Source: Gammaproteobacteria bacterium
GTDB lineage: Bacteria > Pseudomonadota > Gammaproteobacteria > Pseudomonadales > Pseudohongiellaceae
Assembly: GCA_024644515.1 (NCBI GenBank)
Contig: JAHEHN010000019.1
Location: 2,115-48,066 of the forward strand
DNA length: 45,952 bases
Direction: 5' to 3'
Under the pieces are notes generated by a model, which had not been told where the DNA came from, did no database searches, and saw only the letters and a list, made by a program, of their open reading frames with translations. Position 1 is the stretch's first letter; each line of letters starts with the position of its first letter. Both the position numbers and the translations under genes were made by a program. Shown here in pieces: positions 18,526 to 28,175 of the stretch.

Positions 18526-19407
18526 TCAGTTACTGATTTCATTCAGGTATTCATTGGCAATTTCAATCTCGGAAACACTCTGCGGATAGTCTTGTGCAAT
18601 TCGTCGCCATTGTGATGCGGCCTGGGCGTTTTCACCCATTTTACGATAAACCGTGCCAAGCCGAAGCAAGGCAGTTGGGGCCTTGGCATCCGCCGGAAAT
18701 TCGCTGATTAACCGTTGTAGCACAAGAATTGCCTGGGCATGCAGCCCTGCCAATTCCATGGCAGCCCCTTGCCAGTAAAGCGTATTGGTCAGATAACGAC
18801 CTCTTGGATAGAGTTCTATATACTGCTGAAACAGATTAATTGATTCAGTAAACGCCTCATCTTCCAACAGAAGATTAAGGGCTTCACGATAAAGTTGCTG
18901 TTCTGTCTGTGGTGAGGCAACAGCAACACCAGCGCCGCCAGCAACAGGATTGGTAAGCGGCTGATTATTTGCTGTCAGGTTGGATGAGCCATTGGCATTA
19001 GCGCTACTGTCCGTTATGGGATTGATGACGGAGGGTGCCGGACTTATACCTGCTATCGGCTGACCACTATGGTATGGGTATGACTGGACCTGGCTGTTTA
19101 TTTCACTCAGGCGGGAGTCAGTATCCAGGTAACGGTCACGCTGTTCGGTCTGCATTCGCTTGATCTGATAGGACTGCTCTTCCACCAGGCCACGAAGGTT
19201 TTGTATCTCCGATTGCAATGCTTCAAGCTGCAGATACATATTAACCATTATGTCATTCTGGGAATTATTACTGGCAGGTACCTGTTGCTGGTTTTCCTGC
19301 GAACTTCCGGCATCTACTACCCTCACCTGCGCTAAGGCGCCAAGCGAAAAAACAACACTGCACACTGCAAATGCCGGTATAAGTATTAGTCTGACAAATA
19401 TCTGCAT
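18526..19407 (-). CDS. cpoB: Cell division coordinator CpoB (YbgF)
   Basis: Periplasmic partner of TolA that couples peptidoglycan synthesis with outer-membrane constriction. 293 residues. The signal peptide covers about residues 1-26 (cleavage after ALA). A trimerising coiled coil follows (about 50-105, MVNMYLQLEALQSEIQNLR), then a Ser/Asn/Pro-rich linker, then TPR repeats at about 170-290 (LYREALNLLLEDEAFTESI, FPADAKAPTALLRLGTVY). It is downstream of pal in the usual tol-pal-cpoB order, but a strong terminator separates it from pal. Confidence 0.93.
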   Translation of the reverse strand: MQIFVRLILIPAFAVCSVVFSLGALAQVRVVDAGSSQENQQQVPASNNSQNDIMVNMYLQLEALQSEIQNLRGLVEEQSYQIKRMQTEQRDRYLDTDSRLSEINSQVQSYPYHSGQPIAGISPAPSVINPITDSSANANGSSNLTANNQPLTNPVAGGAGVAVASPQTEQQLYREALNLLLEDEAFTESINLFQQYIELYPRGRYLTNTLYWQGAAMELAGLHAQAILVLQRLISEFPADAKAPTALLRLGTVYRKMGENAQAASQWRRIAQDYPQSVSEIEIANEYLNEISN

Positions 19408-19423
19408 AAAAATAATTTCCCCG

Positions 19424-19451
19424 AAAAAAATAAGCCGGGCGAACCCGGCTT
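19424..19451 (-). terminator. Intrinsic terminator between pal and cpoB
   Basis: AAGCCGGG (19432-19439) and CCCGGCTT (19444-19451) form an 8-bp GC-rich stem. On the minus strand the loop is the stable TTCG and a run of T follows (complement of 19424-19430). It lies 22 bases past the pal stop and ahead of cpoB, so it should end or attenuate the tol-pal transcript. Confidence 0.88.
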
Positions 19452-19472
19452 GTTTTTCATACAGGTTAATTT

Positions 19473-20012
19473 CTAGTGAACTTCTACCCTACGGTTCAAG
19501 GCATAAGCTGCTTCAGTGGTTCGAGTATCAACTGGATTTTCTTCACCATAGCTGATGGTTTCAAGCTGATTGGAGGAAACACCCTGAACCTGCAGGTAAC
19601 GTTCAACTGCCTGGGCACGACGCTCACCTAGCGCAAGGTTATACTCACGTGTGCCACGTTCATCAGCATGTCCTTCCAGACGATAACGTGCAGAAGGATT
19701 ACTTTTCAGATAATTGGCATGATGAACCAGAGCAGCCCGGGCTTCAGCACTGAGATCGGAGCGATCAAATTCAAAATAAAAGACTGTCATGGCCAGAGAG
19801 TCATCACGCTGCTGCCTTTCTCGAGCAGTTAATCCATCACCCATATCTGCTGCATTGGAAGTAGCGGAGCTGGAGCTAGCTGCAGAGCTAGAGCTTTCCA
19901 TACCCATATCAGAAGAATCTGACATGTCTTCGGTATCGCTTGATGCACATGAAGCCAGGGCTATAGCCATCATCAGCGCCATACCTAATTTGAATGCTTT
20001 AAAAGTTTGCAT
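19473..20012 (-). CDS. pal: Peptidoglycan-associated lipoprotein Pal
   Basis: Outer-membrane lipoprotein that holds peptidoglycan and works with TolB. 179 residues. The lipobox LASC puts the lipidated Cys at 22. A Ser/Ala/Asp-rich tether follows (about 23-65), then the OmpA-like domain with [40 protein letters not shown] and INPVD-type YGEENPVD. It ends in NRRVEVH. A strong Shine-Dalgarno (AGGAG) precedes the ATG. The 261-base gap to tolB has room for its own promoter; TATATA occurs near 20064. Confidence 0.96.
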   Translation of the reverse strand: MQTFKAFKLGMALMMAIALASCASSDTEDMSDSSDMGMESSSSAASSSSATSNAADMGDGLTARERQQRDDSLAMTVFYFEFDRSDLSAEARAALVHHANYLKSNPSARYRLEGHADERGTREYNLALGERRAQAVERYLQVQGVSSNQLETISYGEENPVDTRTTEAAYALNRRVEVH

Positions 20013-20273
20013 ACCTACTCCTCTTGTTCACTATGCGTTAACTAGTTTAATGTAGCTAACTATTTATATATCAAATCTGGGCTAACCAATTGCTAGTCAG
20101 TTCCAATAATCAGTTAGTTAACTTTTGTTTTTTCGTACCTGATTGGATTCTTCTGCCTGATTGCGTGCCGATAAGGGCAATTTGCGCGTACTTGGTCAAA
20201 GCTGCTCAATTCTCTAAAATTTTAGCCTGTAAAACAATACCTTATTGTTGATATTGCCCACCAATTTGCAAAT

Positions 20274-21593
20274 TTAGTCAAAAAATGGGGACCATGAGGG
20301 TTCCCTGACATCACCTTGCGCGGATGGTAGCTGGAACTTGACACGTCCGTCAATGGAAACAGCGTTTAATATCCCGCGATCTCCGGCTTTAGAGGCATAG
20401 ATCACCATGCTGGCATTAGGGGCAATACTGGGGGATTCATCCAGCGCTGTTGAGGTTAGTTCAAAGATTGTTCCACGCTCTATATTCTGGATGGCCAGAT
20501 GGTATTCGTCACCGGTGTTTTCACGATGAATCATCAGTAAATTAACGCCATCAGGCAGCATCAAGCCCTTTGAATTATAAGTGCCCTGAAAAGTCAGCCG
20601 TTCTACCCATCCACTATCAAGAGAAACCTGGTAAATTTGGGGTCTGCTATTGCCGCCCCGCTCTGAAGTGAAAATCAGTGATTCGCCATCGGGAGTCCAG
20701 CTAGGCTCTGTATCAATAGCAAAATGGTTGGTTACCCGGCGCAGGTCCCGTGTGCGCAAATCCATAACATAAATATCAGGATTTCCATCTTTTGATAGCA
20801 CCATGGCCATTTTAGTGCCATCGGGAGAAAACACAGGAGAACTGTTGATTCCGGTAAATTCGGTTAACATTTCCCGTCCACCTGTTGCCAGCTCCTGCAT
20901 ATAAATTCGTGGACGCGTAGATTCAAATGAGACATAGGCAATTTTCTGTCCATCTGGCGACCAGTTTGGCGACATAATGGGCTCTTGCGAATTTAACAGC
21001 ACCTGGGAGCGTCCACCATCGGCATCGGACATGTTCAACTGATAATAAGTCAGATCAGCATTAATACGCTGAGAGGTCACATACAGAATTTTTGTGGAAA
21101 AAGCCCCTCTGACTCCAGTCACTTCTTCAAAAACCTTGTCGCTGATAGCGTGGGATACATCTCTTAATTGATTTCTGCCTGCACTGACGACTTCTGAAAT
21201 AAGATTGTCTTCCCGTAATACATCGAAAAAATCATATTGCACCTGCAGCGGGCCACCAGCCCCATTATCGACAACCTTTCCAATCAATAAGTAGTCAGCT
21301 CCCAGGAAACGCCAGTCCCTGAAGAACACCTCTTGCTCTTCATGGGGCGTGCTCAGCATATTGGCTTCAGCAATCGCTCTGAATTCACCACTATTCTGCA
21401 GGTTGGTTTTAACAATTTCTGCGACATCTTCCTCAAGCAAGCCAAAGCCATTCCATTCAAAAGGAACAATGGCAATCTGAACCGGGTCATCAACCCCCTG
21501 GGTAATGACAATTTGCAGTTGGGCATAACCTGGTGAAGTGAAAAACAGGCTTGTCAGGATAATAGTAATTGCTATTAGGCCTGGCTTTTTCAT
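20274..21593 (-). CDS. tolB: Tol-Pal system periplasmic protein TolB
   Basis: 439 residues. The signal peptide covers about residues 1-24. The N-terminal domain (about 25-165) contains FRAIAEANML and is followed by a six-bladed beta-propeller with repeated NWSPDGQKIAYVS, VFSPDGTKMAMVLS and WTPDGESLIFTSERGG modules. TolB binds Pal and TolA and helps release Pal from peptidoglycan during constriction. Its ATG overlaps the tolA stop by 4 bases, indicating translational coupling. Confidence 0.96.
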   Translation of the reverse strand: MKKPGLIAITIILTSLFFTSPGYAQLQIVITQGVDDPVQIAIVPFEWNGFGLLEEDVAEIVKTNLQNSGEFRAIAEANMLSTPHEEQEVFFRDWRFLGADYLLIGKVVDNGAGGPLQVQYDFFDVLREDNLISEVVSAGRNQLRDVSHAISDKVFEEVTGVRGAFSTKILYVTSQRINADLTYYQLNMSDADGGRSQVLLNSQEPIMSPNWSPDGQKIAYVSFESTRPRIYMQELATGGREMLTEFTGINSSPVFSPDGTKMAMVLSKDGNPDIYVMDLRTRDLRRVTNHFAIDTEPSWTPDGESLIFTSERGGNSRPQIYQVSLDSGWVERLTFQGTYNSKGLMLPDGVNLLMIHRENTGDEYHLAIQNIERGTIFELTSTALDESPSIAPNASMVIYASKAGDRGILNAVSIDGRVKFQLPSAQGDVREPSWSPFFD

Positions 21594-22432
21594 CGCAATA
21601 AATCCTCTGGTCTGAAAACCAATGTAAACGTTCTGAAATTTCGTTCGAAAACTGTGTTATCAAGATCCTGCAGTTCAATAAATCGATCTGCTCGCTCTAC
21701 CGCTTGCAGTACTGAACGATCAAACACATCGTTGCCACTGGACTGAATAATGTTTACTGCAACCACTTCTCCCGTAGGGACCAATTGCAGTCGTACTTCC
21801 GTCATCATGCCATTGCGGGCACTGGGCGGTATCTGCCAATTCTGGCTGATAATGCGCTTTATTATACCTGCGTATTCGGCGACTATCAGGTTTTCACTGG
21901 CAATCTGATTTGCCTGAGCTTCCTGCGCTGCTCTTGTTGCGGCCTCACGTTCAGCCTGTTGCTGAGCGAGACGTTCCTGTTCTCTTCTGCGGGCATCTTC
22001 TTCAGCGGCACGCTGACGAGCGACTTCCTCTTGTCTTCTGGCTTCGTCTCTTTCTCTTTGCTGTCTTTGTTCCTGCTCCAGGGCTTGCAGTCTTTCCCGC
22101 TCTTGCCTTGCTTCCCTTTCCGCCCTTGCTGCAGTCTCAGCTCTTTCCCGCTCCTGCCGCGCCCTTTCTTCTCGTTGCGCCTGCTGCCTGCGTTGCAGAT
22201 CTGCTACTCTTTCTTGCTCCAGTCGTTCAAGCCGCCTGAGGCGTTGCGGATTTACATCAATAGCACTTGCCGTAATGATGACGGGATCCTCAACAGTAAC
22301 GTAATCAGAACTATCCACACTTTTGCCCAATATGAAGAGAAATAAACAGGCATGCATGGCAACCGAGGCAATTACTGCTGGCGGGTAACCTTCAAACTTC
22401 AGTAACAATGCCATTGGGTGGAATTTTTTCAT
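21590..22432 (-). CDS. tolA: Tol-Pal system protein TolA
   Basis: 280 residues. One transmembrane helix near residues 19-37 anchors it in the inner membrane. A long helical domain rich in E, R, A and Q (about 65-185) spans the periplasm. The C-terminal TonB-like domain (about 195-280) contains IISQNWQIPPSARNGM and the VRLQLVPTGEVVAV strand. It carries force from TolQR to TolB, Pal and CpoB. The helix is Arg/Glu-rich rather than the Ala/Lys-rich type of E. coli. Gap to tolR is 37 bases; overlap with tolB is 4 bases. Confidence 0.94.
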   Translation of the reverse strand: MKKFHPMALLLKFEGYPPAVIASVAMHACLFLFILGKSVDSSDYVTVEDPVIITASAIDVNPQRLRRLERLEQERVADLQRRQQAQREERARQERERAETAARAEREARQERERLQALEQEQRQQRERDEARRQEEVARQRAAEEDARRREQERLAQQQAEREAATRAAQEAQANQIASENLIVAEYAGIIKRIISQNWQIPPSARNGMMTEVRLQLVPTGEVVAVNIIQSSGNDVFDRSVLQAVERADRFIELQDLDNTVFERNFRTFTLVFRPEDLLR

Positions 22433-22469
22433 GGTGGTTCCGGTTACAGATCCAGCTCGATATTGCCGA

Positions 22470-22901
22470 CTACAATTCAGCTGCAGGCGGCTGGGTAATC
22501 AATCTGAGATTTTCAGCTCCCGCAGTGGCCAGCGTAGACATTAAACGAGTCACCACGCCGTAGTTTACCGATTCGTCAGCTTCCACAAAAACGGGTACCG
22601 CCGGGTTCTGTGCAAGAATCTTTTCGACATCTTCCTGGATCCGTTCCAGGGCAACCGGCTGCGGATCTTCTTCAGCACCCAGACTTATGAAATAGCTTTC
22701 TTCTGCGTTGATGGAAACCACCAGGGTGATTTCATCAGCATTCTCTACCGGCTCTGCATCAGCACGGGGCAGATCCACCTTGATACCCTGGGTAATAAGC
22801 GGTGCAGTTATCATAAATACAATCAATAACACCAGCATCACATCAATGAGTGGGACGACATTGATTTCTGCCATTTGTTTTCTTCGGCGCGGTCTATCCA
22901 C
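22470..22901 (-). CDS. tolR: Tol-Pal system protein TolR
   Basis: 143 residues, ExbD/TolR family. The N-terminal RRRKQMAEINVVPLIDVMLVLLIVFM contains the single transmembrane helix with the proton-carrying Asp in PLIDVMLVLL. The periplasmic domain follows. Works with TolQ as a proton-motive-force-driven motor for TolA. It starts 5 bases after the tolQ stop. Confidence 0.96.
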   Translation of the reverse strand: MDRPRRRKQMAEINVVPLIDVMLVLLIVFMITAPLITQGIKVDLPRADAEPVENADEITLVVSINAEESYFISLGAEEDPQPVALERIQEDVEKILAQNPAVPVFVEADESVNYGVVTRLMSTLATAGAENLRLITQPPAAEL

Positions 22902-22906
22902 CCTAC

Positions 22907-23605
22907 TTATTCCTCTATTCGCCTGGTATGTGCCTGACGATGCAAAATACTCGAAAATTCGTCGGTAAAGGTCATGTAGCTGTGAATAATTGAATCAACT
23001 TTTGCAGCATAACGGTTATAGGCAATAGCTGCGGGAATGGCGGCAAACAACCCCATTTCAGTGGCCAGTAAGGCGTCCGCTATACCGGGTGCTACCACTG
23101 CAAGGCTCGCCTGGCTCTGATTTGACAGACTGACAAAGGTATTCATGATTCCCCATACGGTTCCGAACAGCCCCAGATAAACTGATACAGAAGCAACCGT
23201 GGCCAAAATAGGCAAGTGTCTTTCCAGCACTTTCTCTTCCCTGGCCAAGGCAACACGCATGGCACGTCCGGCACCTTCCATAACAGCATCAGACTCAATG
23301 CCCGGCTGCTGTCGTAACCGTGTGAACTCTTTAAAGCCCGATCGAAACAGGTTTTCCATGCCTATCATGCTGGTATTATTTTTCTGTTTAGTAGAACCAT
23401 CACGGTATAACTGGCTTAAGTCCATTCCAGACCAGAAACGCTTTTCGAAACTGAACACTTCTTTTTCTGCATCAGAAATAATGATCCACTTCTGCACTAT
23501 GATGACCCATGACATCACTGAAATAAGAAAAAGACTGAGCATCACAAGTTGTGCCAGCCAGCTCGCGTTTAAAATCAAGTTCCATAAACTCAGCGAATCA
23601 CTCAT
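22907..23605 (-). CDS. tolQ: Tol-Pal system protein TolQ
   Basis: 232 residues, MotA/TolQ/ExbB family with three transmembrane helices (about 15-38, 135-160, 170-195). ATVASVSVYLGLFGTVWGIMNTF and GIADALLATEMGLFAAIPA are the conserved channel segments. First gene of the tolQRAB-pal block. The usual upstream thioesterase gene ybgC is missing; a 162-base gap lies between tolQ and ruvB. Confidence 0.96.
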   Translation of the reverse strand: MSDSLSLWNLILNASWLAQLVMLSLFLISVMSWVIIVQKWIIISDAEKEVFSFEKRFWSGMDLSQLYRDGSTKQKNNTSMIGMENLFRSGFKEFTRLRQQPGIESDAVMEGAGRAMRVALAREEKVLERHLPILATVASVSVYLGLFGTVWGIMNTFVSLSNQSQASLAVVAPGIADALLATEMGLFAAIPAAIAYNRYAAKVDSIIHSYMTFTDEFSSILHRQAHTRRIEE

Positions 23606-23665
23606 CTAGTACCTCTATTTCGCTTCTATATATCATTATTACTAATAGCCCTTACTACCATCTGC

Positions 23666-23692
23666 TAGCAACTATCATATGTATTGTTGCTA
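23666..23692. repeat. Inverted repeat upstream of tolQ
   Basis: TAGCAAC (23666-23672) and GTTGCTA (23686-23692) are perfect 7-bp arms with a 13-base centre containing CATATG. It lies about 60-87 bases upstream of the tolQ start, a plausible place for a regulator of the tol operon. Confidence 0.4.
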
Positions 23693-23767
23693 ATGTTCTC
23701 TTATCGAAACATATCTGAGTGGCCTGAAACCATATCCACTCATACAGTATGTATCGACATTGGAAAT

Positions 23768-24820
23768 CTAATCGTTATCGACTTCGCCATCAGCATTAGA
23801 CAGAAAATCTTCCGCAGCCCCACTGATATCAAGTCCAAAATGGCGATAGGCAAACTGGGTAACAACACGTCCACGTGGTGTTCGCTGAATAAACCCCTGC
23901 TGAATCAGGTAGGGTTCCAGAATATCCTCAACCGTCCCCCTTTCCTCGCTAATGGCGGCAGCAATACTATCCACACCTACCGGCCCACCATCAAATTTTT
24001 CAATCATCGTCATTAACAGTCGACGATCCATGTGATCAAAACCATTTTTATCGATACTCAACATATCAAGAGCTGTTTCAGCAATGGCTCCAGCTATTTT
24101 TCCATCGGCTTTAACCTGGGAATAATCGCGCACACGACGCAACAGCCGGTTCGCAATTCGTGGTGTTCCCCGTGAGCGTCTGGCTATTTCAACAGCCCCC
24201 TCATCGTCACATTCTATATTCATTATCAAGGCCGAACGTTCAACGATAAGGCTGAGCTCCTGCATGGAATAAAACTCAAGTCGCTGCACTATGCCAAAAC
24301 GATCTCTCAGGGGAGAAGTCAACAGCCCCGCACGTGTTGTGGCTCCAACCAGTGTGAATGGCGGCAGTTCCAGTTTTAATGAACGCGCAGAAGGCCCCTC
24401 ACCAATCATAATATCCAGCTGGTAGTCTTCCATGGCTGGATACAGAATTTCCTCAATCGCCGGGCTCAAACGATGAATTTCATCAATAAAGAGTACATCG
24501 CCCTCTTCCAGATTGGTCAGCATGGCAGCAAGATCTCCTGCTTTTTCCAGAACCGGGCCTGCGGTACTTCTCAGTGAAACACCCATTTCATTAGCAATAA
24601 TATGTGACAAGGTTGTCTTGCCTAGCCCCGGAGGACCAAACACCAGGGTATGATCAAGTGCCTCTGACCTTTTGCGGGCAGCACTGATAAAAATTTCCAT
24701 CTGCTCTTTGACAACTTCCTGCCCAATATAATCCGCCAGTTTGGCAGGACGTATGGCATTTTCCTGAACATCCTCGGTTTTGGTGTCAGTGGCAGCAACT
24801 ATTCTGTCTTCTTCTCGCAT
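23768..24820 (-). CDS. ruvB: Holliday junction branch migration helicase RuvB
   Basis: Hexameric AAA+ motor that drives branch migration with RuvA. 350 residues. Walker [10 protein letters not shown] at about 62-70, Walker B FIDEIHRL with the acidic pair at 113-114, sensor [18 protein letters not shown], and C-terminal winged helix ([17 protein letters not shown]). It follows ruvA with a 27-base gap. The acidic tail ending DGEVDND is a little longer than in E. coli. Confidence 0.97.
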   Translation of the reverse strand: MREEDRIVAATDTKTEDVQENAIRPAKLADYIGQEVVKEQMEIFISAARKRSEALDHTLVFGPPGLGKTTLSHIIANEMGVSLRSTAGPVLEKAGDLAAMLTNLEEGDVLFIDEIHRLSPAIEEILYPAMEDYQLDIMIGEGPSARSLKLELPPFTLVGATTRAGLLTSPLRDRFGIVQRLEFYSMQELSLIVERSALIMNIECDDEGAVEIARRSRGTPRIANRLLRRVRDYSQVKADGKIAGAIAETALDMLSIDKNGFDHMDRRLLMTMIEKFDGGPVGVDSIAAAISEERGTVEDILEPYLIQQGFIQRTPRGRVVTQFAYRHFGLDISGAAEDFLSNADGEVDND

Positions 24821-24847
24821 TCGTTATACCAGCCAGGTTGGCTCTCA

Positions 24848-25468
24848 TTAAGACATATTCTTAAGGGCTGTTCTAATCAGATTTTCACTGTCTGCTTCCA
24901 GCTCTGACTCTTCCAGTATCTTTACCGCAGTAATAACTGCACGGCTTGCTTCCTGTGGCTTGTAGCCAAGGGAAATAAGAGCCGTTTCGGCTTCTTCAAT
25001 ACTGCCATTACCCTGGCGCGGCGCAACACCACCGTCAGGCGCGGACAATTGCTCGTTGCCTTGCCAGTCTTTTAACTTGTCCTTGATTTCAATAATCAGC
25101 CTCTCGGCAGTTTTTTTACCAACCCCGGGTAATTTAACCAGGCTTTTCACATCATCATGTTGAACACAGCGCACAAATTCCGAAACTTCCATTCCGGACA
25201 ACATCGCCAACGCCAGTTTTGGGCCGACGCCATTAATTTTAATAAGGAGCCGGAAAAAGCCTCGCTCCCGCTCTTCTAGAAAGCCAAACAATAACTGGGC
25301 ATCTTCACGCACGACGAAGTGTGTGTGCAGGGTAACTGCAGCGCCAGGACTAGGCAGGTTAAAAAATGTATTCAGCGGCACTTCTACTTCGTATGCCACA
25401 CCCTGGATATCAATCAAGGCCTGCTGATTATATTTTTCCAGTAAGATTCCGCTAATTCTGCCTATCAT
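24848..25468 (-). CDS. ruvA: Holliday junction branch migration protein RuvA
   Basis: 206 residues. The N-terminal OB domain (MIGRISGILLEKYNQQALIDIQGV) is followed by helix-hairpin-helix motifs (INGVGPKLALAMLSG and LVKLPGVGKKTAERLIIEI) and the C-terminal RuvB-binding domain (AETALISLGYKPQEASRAV). It forms tetramers on four-way junctions. Second gene of ruvC-ruvA-ruvB, 63 bases after ruvC. Confidence 0.97.
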   Translation of the reverse strand: MIGRISGILLEKYNQQALIDIQGVAYEVEVPLNTFFNLPSPGAAVTLHTHFVVREDAQLLFGFLEERERGFFRLLIKINGVGPKLALAMLSGMEVSEFVRCVQHDDVKSLVKLPGVGKKTAERLIIEIKDKLKDWQGNEQLSAPDGGVAPRQGNGSIEEAETALISLGYKPQEASRAVITAVKILEESELEADSENLIRTALKNMS

Positions 25469-25531
25469 CTGGTTTTATTGTTTCCTTTCAGTTTCACAGC
25501 CATGGGGATAGTTGAAAAAATCTCTTCCTCG

Positions 25532-26059
25532 TCAGTCAGACGCTTGTAAGCGGCCGCGTCTGCCGGCCTTTACTCCCGCCATCCGAATCAGGGTGCTTTC
25601 AGTATTGGCGTGACAAATTGCAATGGCCAAGGCGTCTGCAGCATCCTCTGCCGGTACACTGGCAAGTCCTAGCAATAATTTTACCATTTGCTGTACCTGG
25701 CTTTTTTCTGCCTGCCCTTTGCCAACTAGCGCCTGTTTCACTCTTCTTGGGGAATATTCCGCAACAGGCAAATCGTATCGGGTACAGGCTACAATAGCCG
25801 CGCCTCGTGCCTGTCCAAGCTTGAGCGCCGAAGACGCATTTTTACCCATAAAAACATCTTCTATAGCCGCTGCAGCAGGGGCAAACTCTTCAATGATATC
25901 GGATATGTCGGTGAAAATAGCGTGGAGTCTTTCAGGAAATGGACTGGATCCCATTTTTATGACGCCGCTGGCAAGGTAGTCGAGTTTGTTGCCTCTGGCG
26001 CTGATGAGCCCGTAACCACAGAGGCGCGACCCCGGGTCAATTCCTAGAATGATAGTCAT
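25532..26059 (-). CDS. ruvC: Crossover junction endodeoxyribonuclease RuvC
   Basis: Resolves Holliday junctions. 175 residues. The acidic catalytic residues are Asp 8 (ILGIDPGSRLCGYG), Glu 67 (AIEDVFMGKNASSALKLGQAR), Asp 139 and Asp 142 (PAEDAADALAIAICH). First gene of the ruvCAB cluster. The gene yebC, which usually lies between aspS and ruvC, is absent, leaving a 203-base gap without an open frame. Confidence 0.97.
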   Translation of the reverse strand: MTIILGIDPGSRLCGYGLISARGNKLDYLASGVIKMGSSPFPERLHAIFTDISDIIEEFAPAAAAIEDVFMGKNASSALKLGQARGAAIVACTRYDLPVAEYSPRRVKQALVGKGQAEKSQVQQMVKLLLGLASVPAEDAADALAIAICHANTESTLIRMAGVKAGRRGRLQASD

Positions 26060-26262
26060 TTATGATCCTGCAACACCCGGCCGTTTTCGTTGAACTGACA
26101 AAGTGAGGAAATGGTATCAGGATTCAGGGTTTAATTGTTCCATTACCGCATCAGAAATATTGGCATTGGCGCAAAACCCTCAGCAAATCACCGAGAACTT
26201 TCATTTGCGCATTCCGACTGAGCAGCATCTCCCTCCATCTTCCAGGCCAGGATAAACTTCAT

Positions 26263-28059
26263 TCAGACCGACTTTACCTGGCCTTCAGCCGCTTTCGGCT
26301 GTTCACGTAAACGGATGTTCAGTTCCCGTAATTGCCTGTTATTGACTTCACCTGGAGCGTTGGTCAGCAGACAGGCAGCTGACTGTGTCTTGGGAAAGGC
26401 AATCACGTCTCTTATGGACTGTGTGCCAGTCATCATCATCACCAGGCGGTCCAGTCCGAAAGCGATACCCCCATGGGGAGGACAACCATACCTGAGGCCA
26501 TTGAGCAGGAAGCCAAACTTCTCATCTGCTTCCTCAGGACTGATACCCAGTATTTTAAATACCGCCTGCTGCATATCGGTTTTATTGATACGGATAGACC
26601 CACCCCCCAACTCGGTACCATTGAGCACCATGTCATAGGCACGTGACAGGGCCTTGCCCGGGTTATCAACAAGTTCGTCAGGCGCACATGAAGGTGCCGT
26701 AAATGGATGATGTACTGAGGTGTACCTGCCTTCCTTGTCGTCGTATTCAAACATTGGAAAATCAACGACCCATACCGGAGCCCATTCACATTCCAGCATC
26801 TCCAGATCTTCACCTACCTTAACGCGCAAAGCTCCGATCGCTTCATTAACAATGGATGCCTTATCCGCACCAAAGAAAAGGATGTCGCCGGTTTTGGCTT
26901 CTGTTCTTTCTAACACGCTGTCAACAACTTCTTCCGGCATGAATTTCAGGATGGGCGACTGCAGCCCCTCAATACCGCCATCAATATCATTAACCTTGAT
27001 CCAGGCAAGACCTCTGGCACCGTAAATCGCAACGAAATCTGTGTATGCATCAATTTGTTTTCGCGATAGCACAGCGCCGCCGTCAACTTTTAATACTACA
27101 ACCCGACTATCAGGATCATTGGCAGGTGCATTAAACACCTTGAATTCAACGCTTTTCATCAAGTCTGCGATATCAACCAGCTGCATGGGAATTCTTAAAT
27201 CAGGACGGTCAATACCGTATTTGCTTACTGCTTCCTCATAGGTCATCCTTGGAAATGCCGGCAAATCGACGCCCAGGTGTTTGCTGAAAACCTCCCTGAT
27301 CATGGTCTCGGAAATAGCCATGATTTCATTTTCATCAAGAAAAGAGGTTTCTATATCTATTTGGGTGAATTCGGGCTGGCGATCGGCACGTAAATCCTCA
27401 TCGCGAAAACACTTGGCTACCTGAAAGTAACGATCAAGGCCTGAGACCATCAGAAGCTGCTTGAATAACTGAGGGGACTGAGGCAACGCGAAGAATTTGC
27501 CTGGATGGGTACGACTTGGGACCAGGTAATCCCGGGCTCCTTCCGGTGTCGCGCGGGTCAGAATAGGAGTTTCTATATCGAGAAACCCATTCTCGTCGAG
27601 ATAACGCCTGATGCTACTGGTGATCTGGGAGCGCATTTTCATTCTTCCCAGCATCTCTGGACGACGCAGGTCAATGAATCGATTGCGCAGACGAATATCT
27701 TCATGCACCGCCATGTGCTCATCTAGCTGAAATGGCGGAGTGTCGGCAGCATTCAGGATTTCAAGCTCTTTACCCAGTACTTCAATTTTTCCGGTACTCA
27801 TTTCCGCATTAGCGGTTCCTTCCGGGCGCATACGCACCCTGCCCTGAACTCTGACCACGAACTCATTACGGATTTGCTCTGCGGTCGCAAAGGTCTCAAC
27901 GGTATCCGGGTCAAAAACTACCTGGGTAATACCATCACGGTCCCGTAAATCCAGAAAAATGACTCCGCCATGGTCACGACGCCTGTGTACCCAGCCGCAA
28001 AGAGATACAGTCTGATCGATGTGGCTCTCATTCAATTCGCCACAATAATGCGTACGCAT
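26263..28059 (-). CDS. aspS: Aspartyl-tRNA synthetase
   Basis: 598 residues, bacterial type. An OB-fold anticodon domain (about 1-110, [24 protein letters not shown]) is followed by class II motifs: [22 protein letters not shown], the motif 2 region [20 protein letters not shown], and motif 3 [17 protein letters not shown] insertion domain lies at about 290-420. Charges tRNA-Asp; whether it also charges tRNA-Asn cannot be told by eye. It is downstream of the FmdB-type gene on the same strand (116 bases). Confidence 0.97.
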   Translation of the reverse strand: MRTHYCGELNESHIDQTVSLCGWVHRRRDHGGVIFLDLRDRDGITQVVFDPDTVETFATAEQIRNEFVVRVQGRVRMRPEGTANAEMSTGKIEVLGKELEILNAADTPPFQLDEHMAVHEDIRLRNRFIDLRRPEMLGRMKMRSQITSSIRRYLDENGFLDIETPILTRATPEGARDYLVPSRTHPGKFFALPQSPQLFKQLLMVSGLDRYFQVAKCFRDEDLRADRQPEFTQIDIETSFLDENEIMAISETMIREVFSKHLGVDLPAFPRMTYEEAVSKYGIDRPDLRIPMQLVDIADLMKSVEFKVFNAPANDPDSRVVVLKVDGGAVLSRKQIDAYTDFVAIYGARGLAWIKVNDIDGGIEGLQSPILKFMPEEVVDSVLERTEAKTGDILFFGADKASIVNEAIGALRVKVGEDLEMLECEWAPVWVVDFPMFEYDDKEGRYTSVHHPFTAPSCAPDELVDNPGKALSRAYDMVLNGTELGGGSIRINKTDMQQAVFKILGISPEEADEKFGFLLNGLRYGCPPHGGIAFGLDRLVMMMTGTQSIRDVIAFPKTQSAACLLTNAPGEVNNRQLRELNIRLREQPKAAEGQVKSV

Positions 28060-28175
28060 AAAATATTCCTGTTAATAAGTTCTTAAATTGATGCTGTAAA
28101 TACAGCCTGTTGTATTGGTTAAAATATGGGTAAAAGTATAGGTCAAACTATCTGCCAAATTCGCTATGGCAACCA

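Noticed and set aside
21910-22345. Plus-strand open frames opposite tolA
   Set aside because: They arise from the repetitive Arg/Glu/Gln codons of the tolA helix read backwards; hydrophobic low-complexity products with no family features.
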